In this document: positions 9,820 to 20,822 of the stretch, piece by piece
Position numbering within the stretch: the first letter of the stretch is position 1
How the letters are laid out: the number at the start of each line of letters is the position of its first letter
Assembly (NCBI RefSeq): GCF_014851395.1
Contig: NW_024040707.1
Location: forward strand, 8,592,187 to 8,656,186
DNA length: 64,000 nucleotides
Origin: Micropterus salmoides
Lineage: Eukaryota; Chordata; Actinopteri; Centrarchiformes; Centrarchidae
Reading direction: 5' to 3'
The notes under the pieces: model-generated
The model's database searches: none
Told to the model about the DNA's origin: nothing
The model's input: the letters and a program-made list of their open reading frames with translations, nothing else
Position numbers and translations under genes: made by a program

Positions 9820-10145
9820 TTTTTAACCCACTAAAAGTGTAATTGTTTAACAATGTACTTCCACAAAGTACACCTAAATAGTATTTACTAAAAGTTAAAT
9901 AAATCTATTTTTAATAAATAGATAAAAATGTTGTAAAAATATACTATATTTATATATATTTAAGCATATTTATTAAAAGTTTAGTTAAGTATATATTTAT
10001 TACCAATTTATTCAAAGTATACTTTTGAGAAGTATGTTAAAGCTCAGGAGAATATATCTTTAATATACTTGTAGTAAGCATGTTAGAAGTATGAATGTAC
10101 TACAAGCATACTATGTGAATTTCAAGTATATTTTCAGTGCCTTTA
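9820..10145. repeat. AT-rich MITE-like block with repeated aagtata motifs
   Basis: Dense short motifs such as aagtatatt, agtatactt and aagcatact occur in both orientations, giving many small hairpins. This is typical of AT-rich fish MITEs. No terminal repeats could be fixed. Confidence 0.35.
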
Positions 10146-11527
10146 AGAGCACTTCTTTTTGACCTGGGCGCACCTTTGCAATAACCATGCCAGTGTTTAC
10201 CCCAGGATTGAGTTGTAGCAGCGGAGGTGAAGCAAAAAGTTTTTGTGCGCGTAGTGCATAGTATGTCTGAATATAAAACCCCAACACGACATGTCTCAGC
10301 AGCATTGTTCTTGTGTCCATGAACATGTGATGCACATGGGAATAGCTAAACATTTCAGTGCTTTCCCATAGTTTTATGTGAGCTTTAGATTAATGTTTTG
10401 ATGGTGGTTGTAGTAGTCATAGTCAGGGGAGTGGGAGTGTTTTGGGGTCCTCCCAAGAAAAGTTCATGTTTTCCAATGAAAAATATGTAATTTCACATCA
10501 TCTTGGGCCATTATTTTCACCATAACTCTGAACAAATAGTTGGAAAAGCTAGAGCAGATAATAAATAAACAAACAACACCCAAAGATAAGCCTACTGGGG
10601 AGGAACTACAACCTTTAGATTTGAGGAAAGTAATTTGGTTGGTTATGATGCTCTCCACAGTGATTTTACATTTATGGCACAGCATGTTTTGGGCATCACC
10701 CCCTAAGCCTTAACTGCAGGAAAACCCTGTTAATATGACCTCATTAAAGATACGATTGTTCATGTTTGCCTTTTGTGTCTTCATTTTACAGCTTTAGACA
10801 TTTATCTGTAGACATTTATATAAAAACATAGGCAACATGAGAAACCACATCCCTTCTGAGGTGCATTATATATGCACATTAAAATCCAAAAAGAAACGGC
10901 TCCTCATTAGCTTAAAAGGACTAGTTTGCATCACTAATTTGCTTTACTAACCTCAGCTCCTCCAGTCACCACCATCCTTTCTTTTCCTAACAACCACTTT
11001 TTCAGACTCATCTGAAAACTGAAAAATAATTGACTCAGTCTGTACAGGACAGAGCTTTAGGCTACACCAGTTTATTCTCAGCTTGTAACTGATGTTCTCA
11101 ACATTGGGCAAGTAAGCAGTAATAAAATACAGCTACCAGTTACTTTCTATAAATTGAACTAATGTTAAGTTACATAGAGCCATAAGACGCAGCCAACAGT
11201 ACAAGATTTCCTGCTCAGCTGCGCAGTCTGAAGGGGAGGGGAGATGTTAGCTAGCACAAATCGGCATCCCTTTTCCAGTATTTGGGGAAACAACAGACAG
11301 ACTTTTCTTGGTCTTTAGAAGCCAACACACTGTAACCGACACCATACATTTACTGCCAGAATTTTATTACGCTCTCATAACAGCACCTGTCGCGTAGATG
11401 TTCTGTGAAGATATATTTAGCGGGCGCCGCTACTAAAAAAGTAATATATCAATGAGCTACTAATTTTCACTCACACTGTGCGAGCATTGCTTGGCTCTTG
11501 AACGCATATAGGGGAAACATTGCATGT
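10146..11527. other. Noncoding DNA, no gene recognised
   Basis: Short frames only (minus 10464-10685, minus 10111-10353) without motifs. A GC-richer patch at 11370-11440 (gcgggcgccgctac) may be repeat-derived. Nothing else is supported. Confidence 0.5.
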
Positions 11528-11735
11528 TGTCTGATCAGCATCTTGATATGCCACAACTGTGAGGTGGATGGATTATCTCAGCAAAGGAGAAGTGCTCACT
11601 AACACAGATTTTGACAGATTTGTGAACAATATTTGAACTTTTGTGTACATAGAGGAAAGTCTTAGATATTTGAGTTCAGCTCACGATGACTGGGGACTAA
11701 AACAAAAGTGTTGCGTTTATAATTTTGTTAAGTGT
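11528..11735 (-). mobile_element. Tc1-like element, right end, same family as 3550-3925
   Basis: Read on the minus strand it starts ataaacgcaacacttttg and continues with the family 5' region, including atccatccacctcacag and tgtggcatatcaagatgctg. It aligns with 3556-3705 but keeps about 60 bases that the left copy lacks. It stops abruptly at 11528, and no transposase adjoins it. It faces the left copy, so the two define an inverted pair 8.2 kb apart. Confidence 0.75.
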
Positions 11736-14700
11736 TTCTGATAAGAAAAAGACTCGTAGAAGTGAATGAATGTGCATCCTTATTGCTGTTAATTTTTATT
11801 GAGTTGTTGAGCATTTCTTACTTTCTTTTTTGTTAATGTAAGTAGCTAATAACATAAAATAGAATAGTTTTTCATTTCAACAACAAAAATAGAACATAGG
11901 TACATACAGCTGCTAATAACTCCATAGGGATGAATCACCCATATTAATAATGCCAATTTGTGCAACACATGCTTTTGATATGAACATTAAAACAGGCATC
12001 AACTCTCATTCTCTTGCATGGGATTCCTAGAATGGCTTGTGTTCATAAATTACTCCATGAATACATAAATGTGAGTAATCCTCTAATCTAGTACATTTTT
12101 GTCATGCTGAAAGGCAAGCTGCGTTTGCTGCTAAGGATTAAAGCAGCTCATTAAAAAGAGGCATCCATGATTGAAATAGGCCAAGAGCTCTTTTCTTTGA
12201 ACCAAATGGAAGACAAAGGAGCTCAAGGAAATGAATGGTTTATCAGGTCTGGGCAGAACCCTTGCCTTGTCTACCATAAGCCCCGGACACGACATCGGCT
12301 ACATCGACTCGGCTGAGCACTAAGATTAAATGGCTTATTGACTGCGACAGGACAGAGGCATCAAAAATGTAGACTTGTAGAGGGAGTGACCTTCAGATGT
12401 CACCCAAACAACAGAATGTTTAAGACACACACAAGGATGCATCGCTTGGTTTGTATGCCAAATTTTTAATTTTTCAGTATGAAAGCAAGCTCAAACAAAG
12501 CTGCCACAAGTCACATCATGTACTTTGATTTGTCATCTTCAATATTTACCTCCAGGTGAATCCAGTTTTCTAAAAGCAAAAGAGACCATATTTAATGTGT
12601 CAGTCTACAGCATAACATTAAAACCGGCATTACACTTGAGGAATGACACTTTATTAAATGTTGAAATGCCATCTCTTCTCTACTCTCCTCCTGTGAAAGA
12701 TTCATAAAGGCCAGTTAGTGACTGTGTCACCTCTGAGATTAAGTGGATTTAGCTGGAAATGCGATGTGGGAATAGTAGCTTGTCTTTGCAACAACTGACC
12801 CCCCCCACTAGCTCCTCAACTATAAGTTTCCCTCCATACTTTATTGGGGGGGAGGGCTTTAATAATTTATAAGGACTCAGGGGCATCCATGGAAGCAAGA
12901 TTGAATTTTTAAAATGCAGTTTATCTGAAACTTGCAGCTGGGGGCCTACTGAAGGTGTATTCTGTAGCTTGTCAATATGCTTTGCCCGTATAGGGTGTGA
13001 CATTAAATTAAATAGGTTATTGACTGGCAGGTGAGTTGGCAATGAGGCTGCTAGAATGCTAGCTCACTGACCCAACCTTCTATGGATCAGTGGTCCATAA
13101 ATCAGAGCATAATAGATCCAGATCTTTGCCTTCTGTTTCCCTCAGGATCCTTTATTTGTTTTTAATTTGTACTGATGGTAATCCCATGGCTCCGCTCAGA
13201 TATACAGACGCAATAACAGTGGAAATACCACTGCACCTCCCATGGTGCTTGTCATCTGCTCACTGTGTGTGTGTGTGCCATTTAACAATAAGTGTAGAGT
13301 AGCCATGTTAGTGGACAACACCTAAGCTAGTAATGCATTTGTCGATTAATTTTTGTTATCGCTGGGTTACAAGATTACTTGTAGAATCACCCACTCACTC
13401 TACTGCACACAAATGTGTGTGTGTGTGTGTGCAAAATTATATATGCAAAATTGTTTACTTTATTAAATTTAAATATACCAAATTGTCGTGTGGTGTCAAA
13501 TATGCCAAAGGATTGGTCAGATCTCATTTAGAAGTGCTATTGCTTTTTTAAAAACTGTTAAACAAATCATTATATTTTTAAATCACATCAACTTCGAAGC
13601 TTTAGCTAAAAGTCAGGTTTAAAGTTATGTAAAATAGATGATGACTAATGAATGGTTTGGTTAAGGCAACTACAACACTAAGGTTAGGGAATGATTGTGG
13701 TTACATTTGATAAAAAGGCAAACACTGCTTTTCAGTCTGGTATTAAGTTATGCTATAATTTTAATTGGCTATTTTTCTTGTTTGTTATGTTATGCATTAC
13801 ATTTTGTGAATTAAATGTATACAAATTCCTTTATGTATCCAGAGACATGCTTTTTCCAAAGGCTAGTTTTAGTTTAGCTTGACACTAGATTCGTGATGGC
13901 CCCCATATAAGGTATGTGTTTCCTACATAAACAGATTATGCACTTACTCCAGGGTTTATGCAAATTTGAAAAAGTGTATATCCTCTTTCAGTGTTTTACT
14001 GCTATACCTTTACATTTACACCTGTAAAAAAAAAAAAAAACATAACCAAGTTGTAGGTATTAAAATAAACAGCACATCTTCATTTTCTCAGTACTTCTGA
14101 GAAAGTGCAACACCATCAAGCCATTCCTATGGAAATGCATGAGTGTTAGAAAAAACAGAATAGTGGAAAGAGAAACAAAATTACCATGAGCAGCCATTCT
14201 GCTCATTCTGCCGACCAATCTTGCCTGTACTGCATTTGATCGATGCAAGGCCACCTGCCACGCCGTGAGGTGTGCTTATATGCTGGAACATGTTGCCAGC
14301 CAGATGTAATTTGCTTAATGTTGTGAAAATATTGCTACTATAATGATAGAATCTCATGTTGTAGGTTTCCTCTAATATAGCAGAGGAGTAGGGACAAGAT
14401 GCCAGGAGAGTTATGTGAAATTTAAAATAGTGGAATGTCCAGTTGGAAAAATAGAAGGAAGGATATTGCAATAAATCAAGAATAGAAGTTAAAACTGTAG
14501 CAGTATGGCTCATTGCACAAAGAAATGTAAACACCCAGTGTTTCTCCACCACACTGACCATGCAGCTGGCACACTAGTTAAACCAGTCCAGATGAGGAAT
14601 GACATCACAGTTTACTGGTGACACCAGCTGCTGCATGGTGGCAGATGGAGTTGGATGTTTTAGTGGGATAAAAACAAAACAACCTACAAACAACATAGAT

Positions 14701-15029
14701 CCTAAATTAATATCACTTTAAATGTAATTTACATTAAAAGAGATCAATGAAAGTTCTCAGCTTTTTAACTGTCCAATTCTGTCCTCATCCTTTCTTGCAC
14801 AAACAAAGCACTACGGCTGAGAGAAGACAGAGCAAATGGATTTCCAAACATGGTAATGTATCTCTTCTTCTTCACTGCCTTTTTTTTGTATTTACTTTTA
14901 ATTTGTATTGATCTTTCGCCTGCACCTCAATTTTGCTGATGTCACAAAGGTGAGAGAGCATTACAATATACAATACTTTTTCTCCTCTCTTATCGTAGAG
15001 GAAATGAAAAGCAAATGGCACCTTTGTCC
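11736..15029. other. Mostly unique noncoding DNA
   Basis: No gene recognised. It includes a (TG)9 run at 13414-13431 and an A15 run at 14026-14040. A repeat-free, more GC-rich stretch at 12241-12420 looks like a candidate conserved noncoding element. The 126-codon minus frame at 14181-14561 has no motif. Confidence 0.5.
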
Positions 15030-15125
15030 AAGACGTGAGATCGTCCAGGCGGAAGGGCTTTGAAGCGTAGGGTGAAATTGAAAAGGTTGCAGGTTCACAT
15101 CCCTGGACAATGACAGCCCCTCTGC
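15030..15125 (+). repeat. Possible tRNA-derived SINE remnant
   Basis: The segment holds ggttgcaggttcacatccc, resembling a pol III box B (GGTTCRANNCC), preceded by a weak box-A-like region about 50 bases upstream. The clover-leaf cannot be completed, so this is a degenerate tRNA-like sequence at best. Confidence 0.25.
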
Positions 15126-16239
15126 CTCCACTCCTGCAGCTCACAGGAGATTAGAAGAGCAAGAGAGATAAGAAGCAGCATTGGCTAAATGTTTTTTTTT
15201 TCTGGGCTGGACAAATCGAAAAAGCTGAAGTGCTCCAGTTAGCCAGAAGACAGACAAATAGACAGAGACAGACTGGCAGAGCGAGGACACAAAGTGAATC
15301 ATTCAGAACTGACCTTGGCTTGATTGTTGCACATAAACTGGTATTCTGGTTCAAAAATACAAAAGCTGGGTACACAAGATCAATAATAAAAACACATTAT
15401 CAAAGAGTAGATTTTAAAAATCATATAAAATGGTTAGAAGTACCAAGAGATAAGTTGTCCAAGGTAGTGATCATTTCTTCATTCTGAGATCAAACGTTCA
15501 AGATGTAACTGTACTTGTAGTGCATTTCTTAGGCACAGAGTACATACAACTGGAATTAACATACACGCACAAATGCACACAAATTCTCTCAAGCAGTGCA
15601 ACTTCTTTGAGCTCTTTGCGACCCACATAAAATATGATAATACATGCAGTCAGCCTGCAAAATAGGTGAGGCTTTAGGGAAATGATGAAGGACCACAGTG
15701 CTGCAAAGGCCACCACGCACAACATCCTGCTGTTCCCCAGAGATACACACTGTCCTCCTCACTCACTCTGTGGACTACTCATCCTCCAAATTAAAAACTA
15801 AATGAGCCACTATCAACTTCCATCTATAATGTGCAGTGTAAATTTACTATGTCCTCAAGATTTAGCTTCAGTTGTTTGTCTTTCCTCATCCGAATGGCAT
15901 CATGAAAGAATTACTGTTGAATTTATGTAGACTGGCAAGACTTTCAGAAAACAGTTATTCCAAAATAAAGAGTAGTTTATACTTAAATTTTATTTAGTGT
16001 TTCCAAGGCTACAGTCATATGCCACACCTTTACCAGATTCAGAAACGGCTTTAACACAGATTTCATCATTCCACCATCTAGACTTATACTTCATCCTATG
16101 GCAGGATGAAAGATGTCCATACATATTTCATCTCACAAACACCCAATCTATTTCATTAAAGCAGGGAGCAAGAGAAGCTGTACTAAACATGTCTGCATTT
16201 TTATTTTCCTTAAAAGAGAATTATTAAAATTCAGCTTTC
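15126..16239. other. Noncoding DNA, nothing recognised
   Basis: AT-rich. Short frames without motifs on both strands, no repeat ends seen. Confidence 0.5.
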
Positions 16240-16650
16240 AGTGGTCTGTCCATTGGTCTGTCAGGACTGTGTTCTCTTTTCAACTGCGTCTCCTGCGGGT
16301 TTGGACCCACCTGATGTTTGAATTAGCTGGTTTAAATGACAGGGCCGCCTCAGAGAGACGCCCACAGGCCCCGCTCTCCCAGGGTTTCAAAGGCCCAGCG
16401 ACCCGGTTGCTGTCGGCTGTCAGGGAGGAGATGGGAACGTGTGGCGGCGAGATAACCTGTACGGGACAGAGCCCAGAGTCGTGTGCCTCTTTGACAGGCT
16501 TATTAACGGTAAACTGCCAAGGAAAAAGCCCCTATCGGGCAGAGGGATCAGGGGAGAAGAAACCTTCCCTTATCACCAGGACACCAGGGATTAAAGCCTG
16601 GCCAGCTCTGATAAATTAATTATTCTCTCTTATCTGTCATGTTTAAAGAC
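16240..16650. promoter_or_regulatory. Candidate conserved noncoding element (enhancer-like)
   Basis: A sharply GC-richer, repeat-free block in AT-rich surroundings. It carries several GATA-type sites (agataacctg, ctgataaatt, tcttatctgt) and a taattaatta-like cluster near 16613-16622. The + frame 16113-16619 is open but has no domain, and its openness is partly compositional. Assignment as regulatory is inference from composition and motif density only. Confidence 0.3.
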
Positions 16651-17037
16651 TGTCAGACAAACCCACCTAGAGCCACAGTGCTGGACAACCTATGCTATGA
16701 TGAGAGAGAACGGAACCAGCCTATGCTATATGTGCAAATCTGGTTCTCTCTGGATGCTCCTTTGTCCAGTCTGCTAGCTAAATGAAATCAAAAGGCAGAA
16801 AAGGAGAAGGTTTTCAAGTACACAAAATACTGTTTAGTAAGGTTGTAAAGGGAAAAAGTAAGAGTGAATCACATAACAATTCTTATGTATCTCTAATTCA
16901 TCATAATATTCTGTGCAGCATTGGCAGTATTAAAATTAAATAGCTGTGTTCGCTTTGTGTTTCGTATTGTTATATATAAATAAGACACTCCTTTCTTTGA
17001 AAATTAATTTGTAGATACTCAAGAACAGGCCAAGACC
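16651..17037. other. Noncoding DNA, nothing recognised
   Basis: AT-rich unique sequence between the candidate element at 16240-16650 and the repeat cluster that begins at 17038. Confidence 0.5.
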
Positions 17038-17072
17038 GGCCATCGGGAGTGATGGGAGAATTCCCAATGGCC
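17038..17072. repeat. 11-bp inverted repeat (hairpin)
   Basis: Arms ggccatcggga (17038-17048) and tcccaatggcc (17062-17072) pair at 10 of 11 positions around a 13-base loop. It immediately precedes the tandem repeat at 17077 and may be part of the same repeat. Confidence 0.6.
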
Positions 17073-17076
17073 TGAC

Positions 17077-17366
17077 TATAGTGGGATACAAATAATTTCA
17101 GACTGTATTTTCAACTTGCCATAAAATGTATCCCCCCTTTATGATGCACAGATGATGGCCTTCCATCAAGTATTTAATTTTGTGTATACTTCATATCATG
17201 ACTAATAACAAGGCTGAATATGGAGAAGTTTCTCTTTTCCTAGCAAAAGTTATAGTGGGATACAAATAATTTCAGACTGTATTTTCAACTTGCCAGAAAA
17301 TGTATCCCCCTTTATAATGCACAGATGATGGCCTACCATCAAGTATTTAATTTTGTGTATTCTTCA
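17077..17366. repeat. 174-bp-period partial tandem duplication
   Basis: Copy 1 (17077-17193) and copy 2 (17251-17366) both start tatagtgggatacaaataat and end tcttca/acttca, with only about five differences in 117 bases. The 57 bases between them are not repeated after copy 2. Confidence 0.9.
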
Positions 17367-17724
17367 CACTTTCCTACCTTTAAAGTTTAATAATTAGCAT
17401 TTATTTTACTTAAAAGAAACTATCTGATGTTAGCTAGCAGATATCAGCTGATATCACCGCCCTATCATTTCCAATGTTGATCTGGCATTTTATTACCACA
17501 TAAAATGTCATATTTATGTCATATTTCTAACACTGGTGCTTCTAAGGCATGAGCAGTGAAATTGAGCATTAGTTATTTTAGAGACACATTTTGATATCAA
17601 TATAGTGAGTTTATTATTTCATCAAGTCTTTTGTGTGATGTACCCAAAAAAGGAAATATCAGGCCAGGTTAAATTGTAACCAGTAACTTTTACTCACATT
17701 TCTTTGCAGGTAACAGTTGAAACA
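17367..17724. other. Noncoding DNA with a 16-bp palindrome
   Basis: gatatcagctgatatc near 17438-17453 is a perfect palindrome. The last bases before 17725 may encode the start of the hAT-like pseudogene interrupted by the P-like element (in-frame LKHN before the WYNRK at 18457). Confidence 0.5.
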
Positions 17725-18458
17725 CAATTGACCCTTTGCTAAGCCACACCCCGAATACACAGCTGGCCAATCACACCGCAGTATAGGACTCGCTCTAACT
17801 GAGGTCCGACACTTTTATGGCTGCACTCCATTCACTGCAATGCAATGCAAAAGGAGTCGTTTTCTAGCTTTTTTCTGCCATATTTTTCCAAGATATGGTC
17901 AAACGCTGTTCCTGGGGCACTTGCAGTTACAGTAGTTACAGCAGCTACCCAGAGAGGTTAAAAGGAGAAGTACGATTTATTCTTTTTCCAAAACTTAAAT
18001 TAAATCCAGAAAAATGTCTGCTGCGGATCGTTCCTAATGTAACTAACGCTAGCTAACTTCCAACTGAAGGTAACGTAATAAAGCCCTACTGTTCTGCTTT
18101 TTAATGATTGTAATAATGAATGTAGGCCTACCCAGCTGTACAGGAACAGTGTTGATCCTTAATATCGTTGTCTTTTGTCTCAATCGTCGGGGGATGCGGT
18201 GGTTCACTTGTACTGTGTGATTGGTAGGCTTCTATCTTTCATTTTTTTCACGTCCGTTTGAGTCAGTTTTACAGCCTGAATACAACCTTCAAATGTATAA
18301 TTCAACTGCAAAACTGTCTGCTTCTTTCTGAGATTGCTTTTTCCAACTAATTTGACAATATTTCTCCGGGGAGTGCAGTAATAGAGTGGCAGCGCCAACA
18401 GTTTGTCGGACTTAGCAACAGTAACTAAGGGGGGCGGGGTTTAGCGAAGGGTCAATTG
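17725..18458 (+). mobile_element. P-element-like transposon (non-autonomous remnant)
   Basis: A 734-bp unit with 28-bp terminal inverted repeats: left caattgaccctttgctaagc... (17725-17752) and right 18431-18458, pairing at 24 of 28 positions. Inside, on the + strand, is an ORF with the start of a THAP DNA-binding domain, the hallmark of P-element transposases. CAATTG is present at both junctions and may be all or part of the target-site duplication; being palindromic it cannot be told apart from the inverted repeat. P elements usually make 8-bp duplications. The transposase body is missing. The unit sits inside a hAT/ZMYM1-like reading frame that resumes at 18457. Confidence 0.6.
17895..18056 (+). 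pseudogene. THAP-domain fragment of P-like transposase
   Basis: A 53-codon ORF starting MVKRCSWGTC. THAP domains are C2CH zinc fingers (C-x2-4-C-x35-50-C-x2-H). Here C5 and C10 fit the first pair, followed by P19, F28, the FPK motif at 31-33 and C41 within PEKCLLRI. The expected tryptophan after that cysteine is replaced and the final C-x2-H half is missing because the frame ends at TAA 18054-18056. THAP finger plus flanking inverted repeats points to the first exon of a P-type transposase rather than a host THAP gene. It cannot fold as a normal finger. Confidence 0.55.
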
Positions 18459-18978
18459 GTACAATAGAAAAGCTTGGCTAGCTGGATGCAATCATGTAAA
18501 TGCCGTATTTTGCTTATCATGCTTGCTTTTTAAAACAGCGGGAACGGATACAACATCGACTGTTACAGGAGTAAATGACACAAGACATTTATCAGAGAAG
18601 ATTAAGAAACATGAGTGTACGAGGGCACATATGGATAATACGGTGAAGCTAGCTATGCTAGGCAGAGTTAACATAGCTACACAACTGGACAAAGACCACA
18701 GGATTGGTGTGAGGAAACATAATGAAGAGGTGGATAAGAACAGGCACGTTTTATAAAAGATAACTGTCTTTGTTAAATGCTACGAGGCCTTTGAGCTGGC
18801 CTTGCGCGGCCATAATGAGACCGAATCCTTTGACAACCCTGGCGTTTTCAGTAGATATTGTTTCCTTGCTGGACAGTGTGTTGGAGGAGCACCTTAAGAC
18901 AGCTACCGTTTTCAAAAGGCACCTCAAAGACTGTGCAAAACGAACTTTTGGACTGCATGCTTTCAGTTCTTAATAGGG
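18457..18978 (+). pseudogene. hAT transposase-like (ZMYM1-like) pseudogene fragment
   Basis: Translation in frame 18457 gives WYNRKAWLAGC, NAVFCLSCLLF, LSEKIKKHE, VKLAMLGRVNIATQLD, HNEEVDKNRHVL, and after a stop FELALRGHNET, then LLDSVLEEHLKTATVF and QNELLDCMLSVL. I recognise this series as the TTF-type zinc-finger region and start of the transposase-like domain of hAT-derived ZMYM1-like proteins in fish. Damage: TAA at 18754-18756, a frameshift at about 18845-18860, and a one-base insertion at about 18914-18917. The catalytic region and C-terminal dimerisation domain are absent. The upstream part was split by the P-like element at 17725-18458. It could equally be a dead autonomous transposon or a decayed retrocopy of a ZMYM1-like gene. 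Confidence 0.7.
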
Positions 18979-19026
18979 GTGTAACGATACACCAAATCCA
19001 CGGTTCGCTTCAGACCTCGATTTTTT
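18975..19026 (+). mobile_element. hAT MITE end
   Basis: taggggtgtaacgatacacc followed by a stretch containing cacggttcgc matches the terminus of a widespread fish hAT-type repeat. It is cut off by the repeat starting at 19027. Confidence 0.5.
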
Positions 19027-19700
19027 ATTATTAGGGCCCGAGCATGAACCGTGTGAGGTCCCTATTGAAATTGAAGGGATTATTAGGGCCCGAGCACGAA
19101 CTGTGTGAGGTCCCTATTGAAACTGAAGGGATTATTTTTCTGCAAAGTAACCTCAATTTTGGGGGCCTAAACATTATCGAAAACTCACCAAACTTTGCAC
19201 AAAATTCAGACGTGGCTAAAAATTTAGTTTTTTATGGGTTTCGCGCATGGGCGTGGCAAAATGGCTCGCTAGCGCCCCCTACAGTGCAGCCCCTGGACAA
19301 AGCTTCACCTACGTATATCAAATTTCTGTGGTACGTGTTATCATGTCCAGACGTACAAAAAAGCCTTTTGGAGCCATTGCCTAAACCCAACAGGAAGTCA
19401 GTTGGTCATTTTTGGCGATTTACACACTTTGTACTTTAAGAAACTCCTCCTAGGGATTTAGTCTGATCAACTTCAAATTTTCGCTGTGCACTCTAAACCC
19501 ATTGACGATTAAAAGTTATTTATTCGGTTATTACCAGTCGACCAGTTTACCTGTGGCATGCTGTCAAAAATCGATGATTCACCATGAAACAGGAAGTTGT
19601 TAAAACTTCTGTACACATGCTGATATCTGGAGCAAATTTAATATGTATATTAAGAGTCGCGCCCCGAACATCCATATGCCAATATTCACTCAATGTCATA

Positions 19701-19714
19701 GCGCCACCTGCTGG
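19701..19714 (-). promoter_or_regulatory. CTCF-like motif in repeat unit 1
   Basis: The minus strand reads ccagcaggtggcgc, a full match to CCASYAGRKGGCRS. It lies 250 bp from an identical motif in the same orientation. Binding is not shown by sequence alone. Confidence 0.4.
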
Positions 19715-19950
19715 CAACCGAAAATGACACGATTTACGCTGTAATGTACTACTCCACACATTCATGAGGCCATGTTGTAAAACTTGTGAGTTATCGGTTA
19801 ACGGTGTGGCCGTGGCATGGGGATGAAGTTCTACAATTCATTGTGACACAGAAAGTTGTTGTAACTCGACTGTGCATGCTCAGATCTTTACGAAATTTTA
19901 CACGTCCCGCCCTGAACACATGTATATGCAGACATTCACCCACAGTCATA

Positions 19951-19964
19951 GCGCCACCTGCTGG
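19951..19964 (-). promoter_or_regulatory. CTCF-like motif in repeat unit 2
   Basis: The minus strand reads ccagcaggtggcgc, identical to 19701-19714 although the units around the two motifs have diverged considerably. Confidence 0.4.
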
Positions 19965-20029
19965 CAACAGGATATGACCTTTAACGAAGCAGCCCCGAGG
20001 CACGTTTCACCTACATATATGTATATATA

Positions 20030-20822
20030 AATCACATTAAGCCTGTTGCAAAGAACCTTGGGTGTCTGGTTTGATAGTAATTAAAATTTTGAGCAGCACA
20101 CCACAAAGCTTGTTCAATCATGTTTTTATCAACTTAGAAATATAGCAAAAATTCGATCTTTTGTTAACTTTTAAGGACATCGAGACCATTTTACACGCCT
20201 TCATCTCATCACGCCTGGATTATTGCAACAGCCTTTTCACTTGTTTAACCCAAAAATCTACTGATCGACTCCAGACTGTCCAGAACTCAGATGCCAGGCT
20301 TTTAAGCAGAACAAAGAAATACGACCACTTTTACCCCTGTTTTAGCTTCATTACACTGGCTCCCAGTATGTTTTAGAATTGACTTTAAAATTTTATTGAC
20401 ACTTTTAAAGCTCTTCATGGCCTCTCGCCTTGTTATATTTCCGACCTTTTAGTCCCATACGCACCAGCACGTACCTTGAGATCCTCGGGCAGAGGTCTGT
20501 TGTCTGTTCCAGAGTCTTGACTGAAAACTAAAGGGGACAGAGCGTTTGCTGTCAGGGCCCGAGGCTCTGGAACAGCCTGCCCGAGGAAATCAGGTCGGCT
20601 GAGTCAGTGAACTCTTTTAAGTCCCTTCTTAAAACATACTTTTATAGGAGAGCCTTTCCCAATCTTATTTGACTTTATTTTATCCCTTTTATTTTATTCT
20701 ATTTTACTTCAATGTTTTCTTGCTTGTATTGTTGTCTTTTGGGTATTGTATTATTGTCTTTGCACTTGTTGAAGCACTTTGTTTTTGAAAAGTGCTCTAC
20801 AAATAAAGATTATTATTATTAT
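20030..20822 (+). mobile_element. L2/CR1-group LINE, 5'-truncated 3' end
   Basis: The end of a reverse-transcriptase ORF2 followed by a 3' tail. Readable pieces in shifting frames are KPVAKNLGVWFDS, ISSRLDYCNSLF, RLQTVQNSDARLLSRT, LAPS (for HWLP) and PRLWNSLPEEIRSA. These are motifs of the region after the RT palm in L2-like LINEs. The longest intact frame is 20161-20376. The 3' UTR ends with gctctacaaataaagattat and an (att)n tail. Several stops and frameshifts make it an old, dead copy. Insertion in the + orientation places it directly after the preceding repeat. Confidence 0.85.

Larger units (their letters stand above)
19027..20010 (+). repeat. Dispersed fish repeat 'attagggcccgagca' with internal tandem units
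   Basis: Begins with two tandem 53-bp units (19027-19079, 19080-19132), each starting ttattagggcccgagca. It later contains two diverged units of about 250 bp (about 19550-19760 and 19800-20010), each ending in gtcatagcgccacctgctgg. The phrases caaactttgcaca, ttttatgggttt and agcgccccctaca are typical of this abundant, non-coding fish repeat. The 131-codon + frame at 19044-19439 is incidental. The superfamily is not assigned. Confidence 0.7.

Noticed and set aside
14181..14561. 126-codon minus frame
   Set aside because: Aromatic-rich, AT-derived composition with no recognisable motif or splice context.
16113..16619. 168-codon + frame, the second longest in the window
   Set aside because: No domain; its openness follows from the GC-rich tract, and its first part is AT-rich filler. 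Kept as a regulatory candidate instead.
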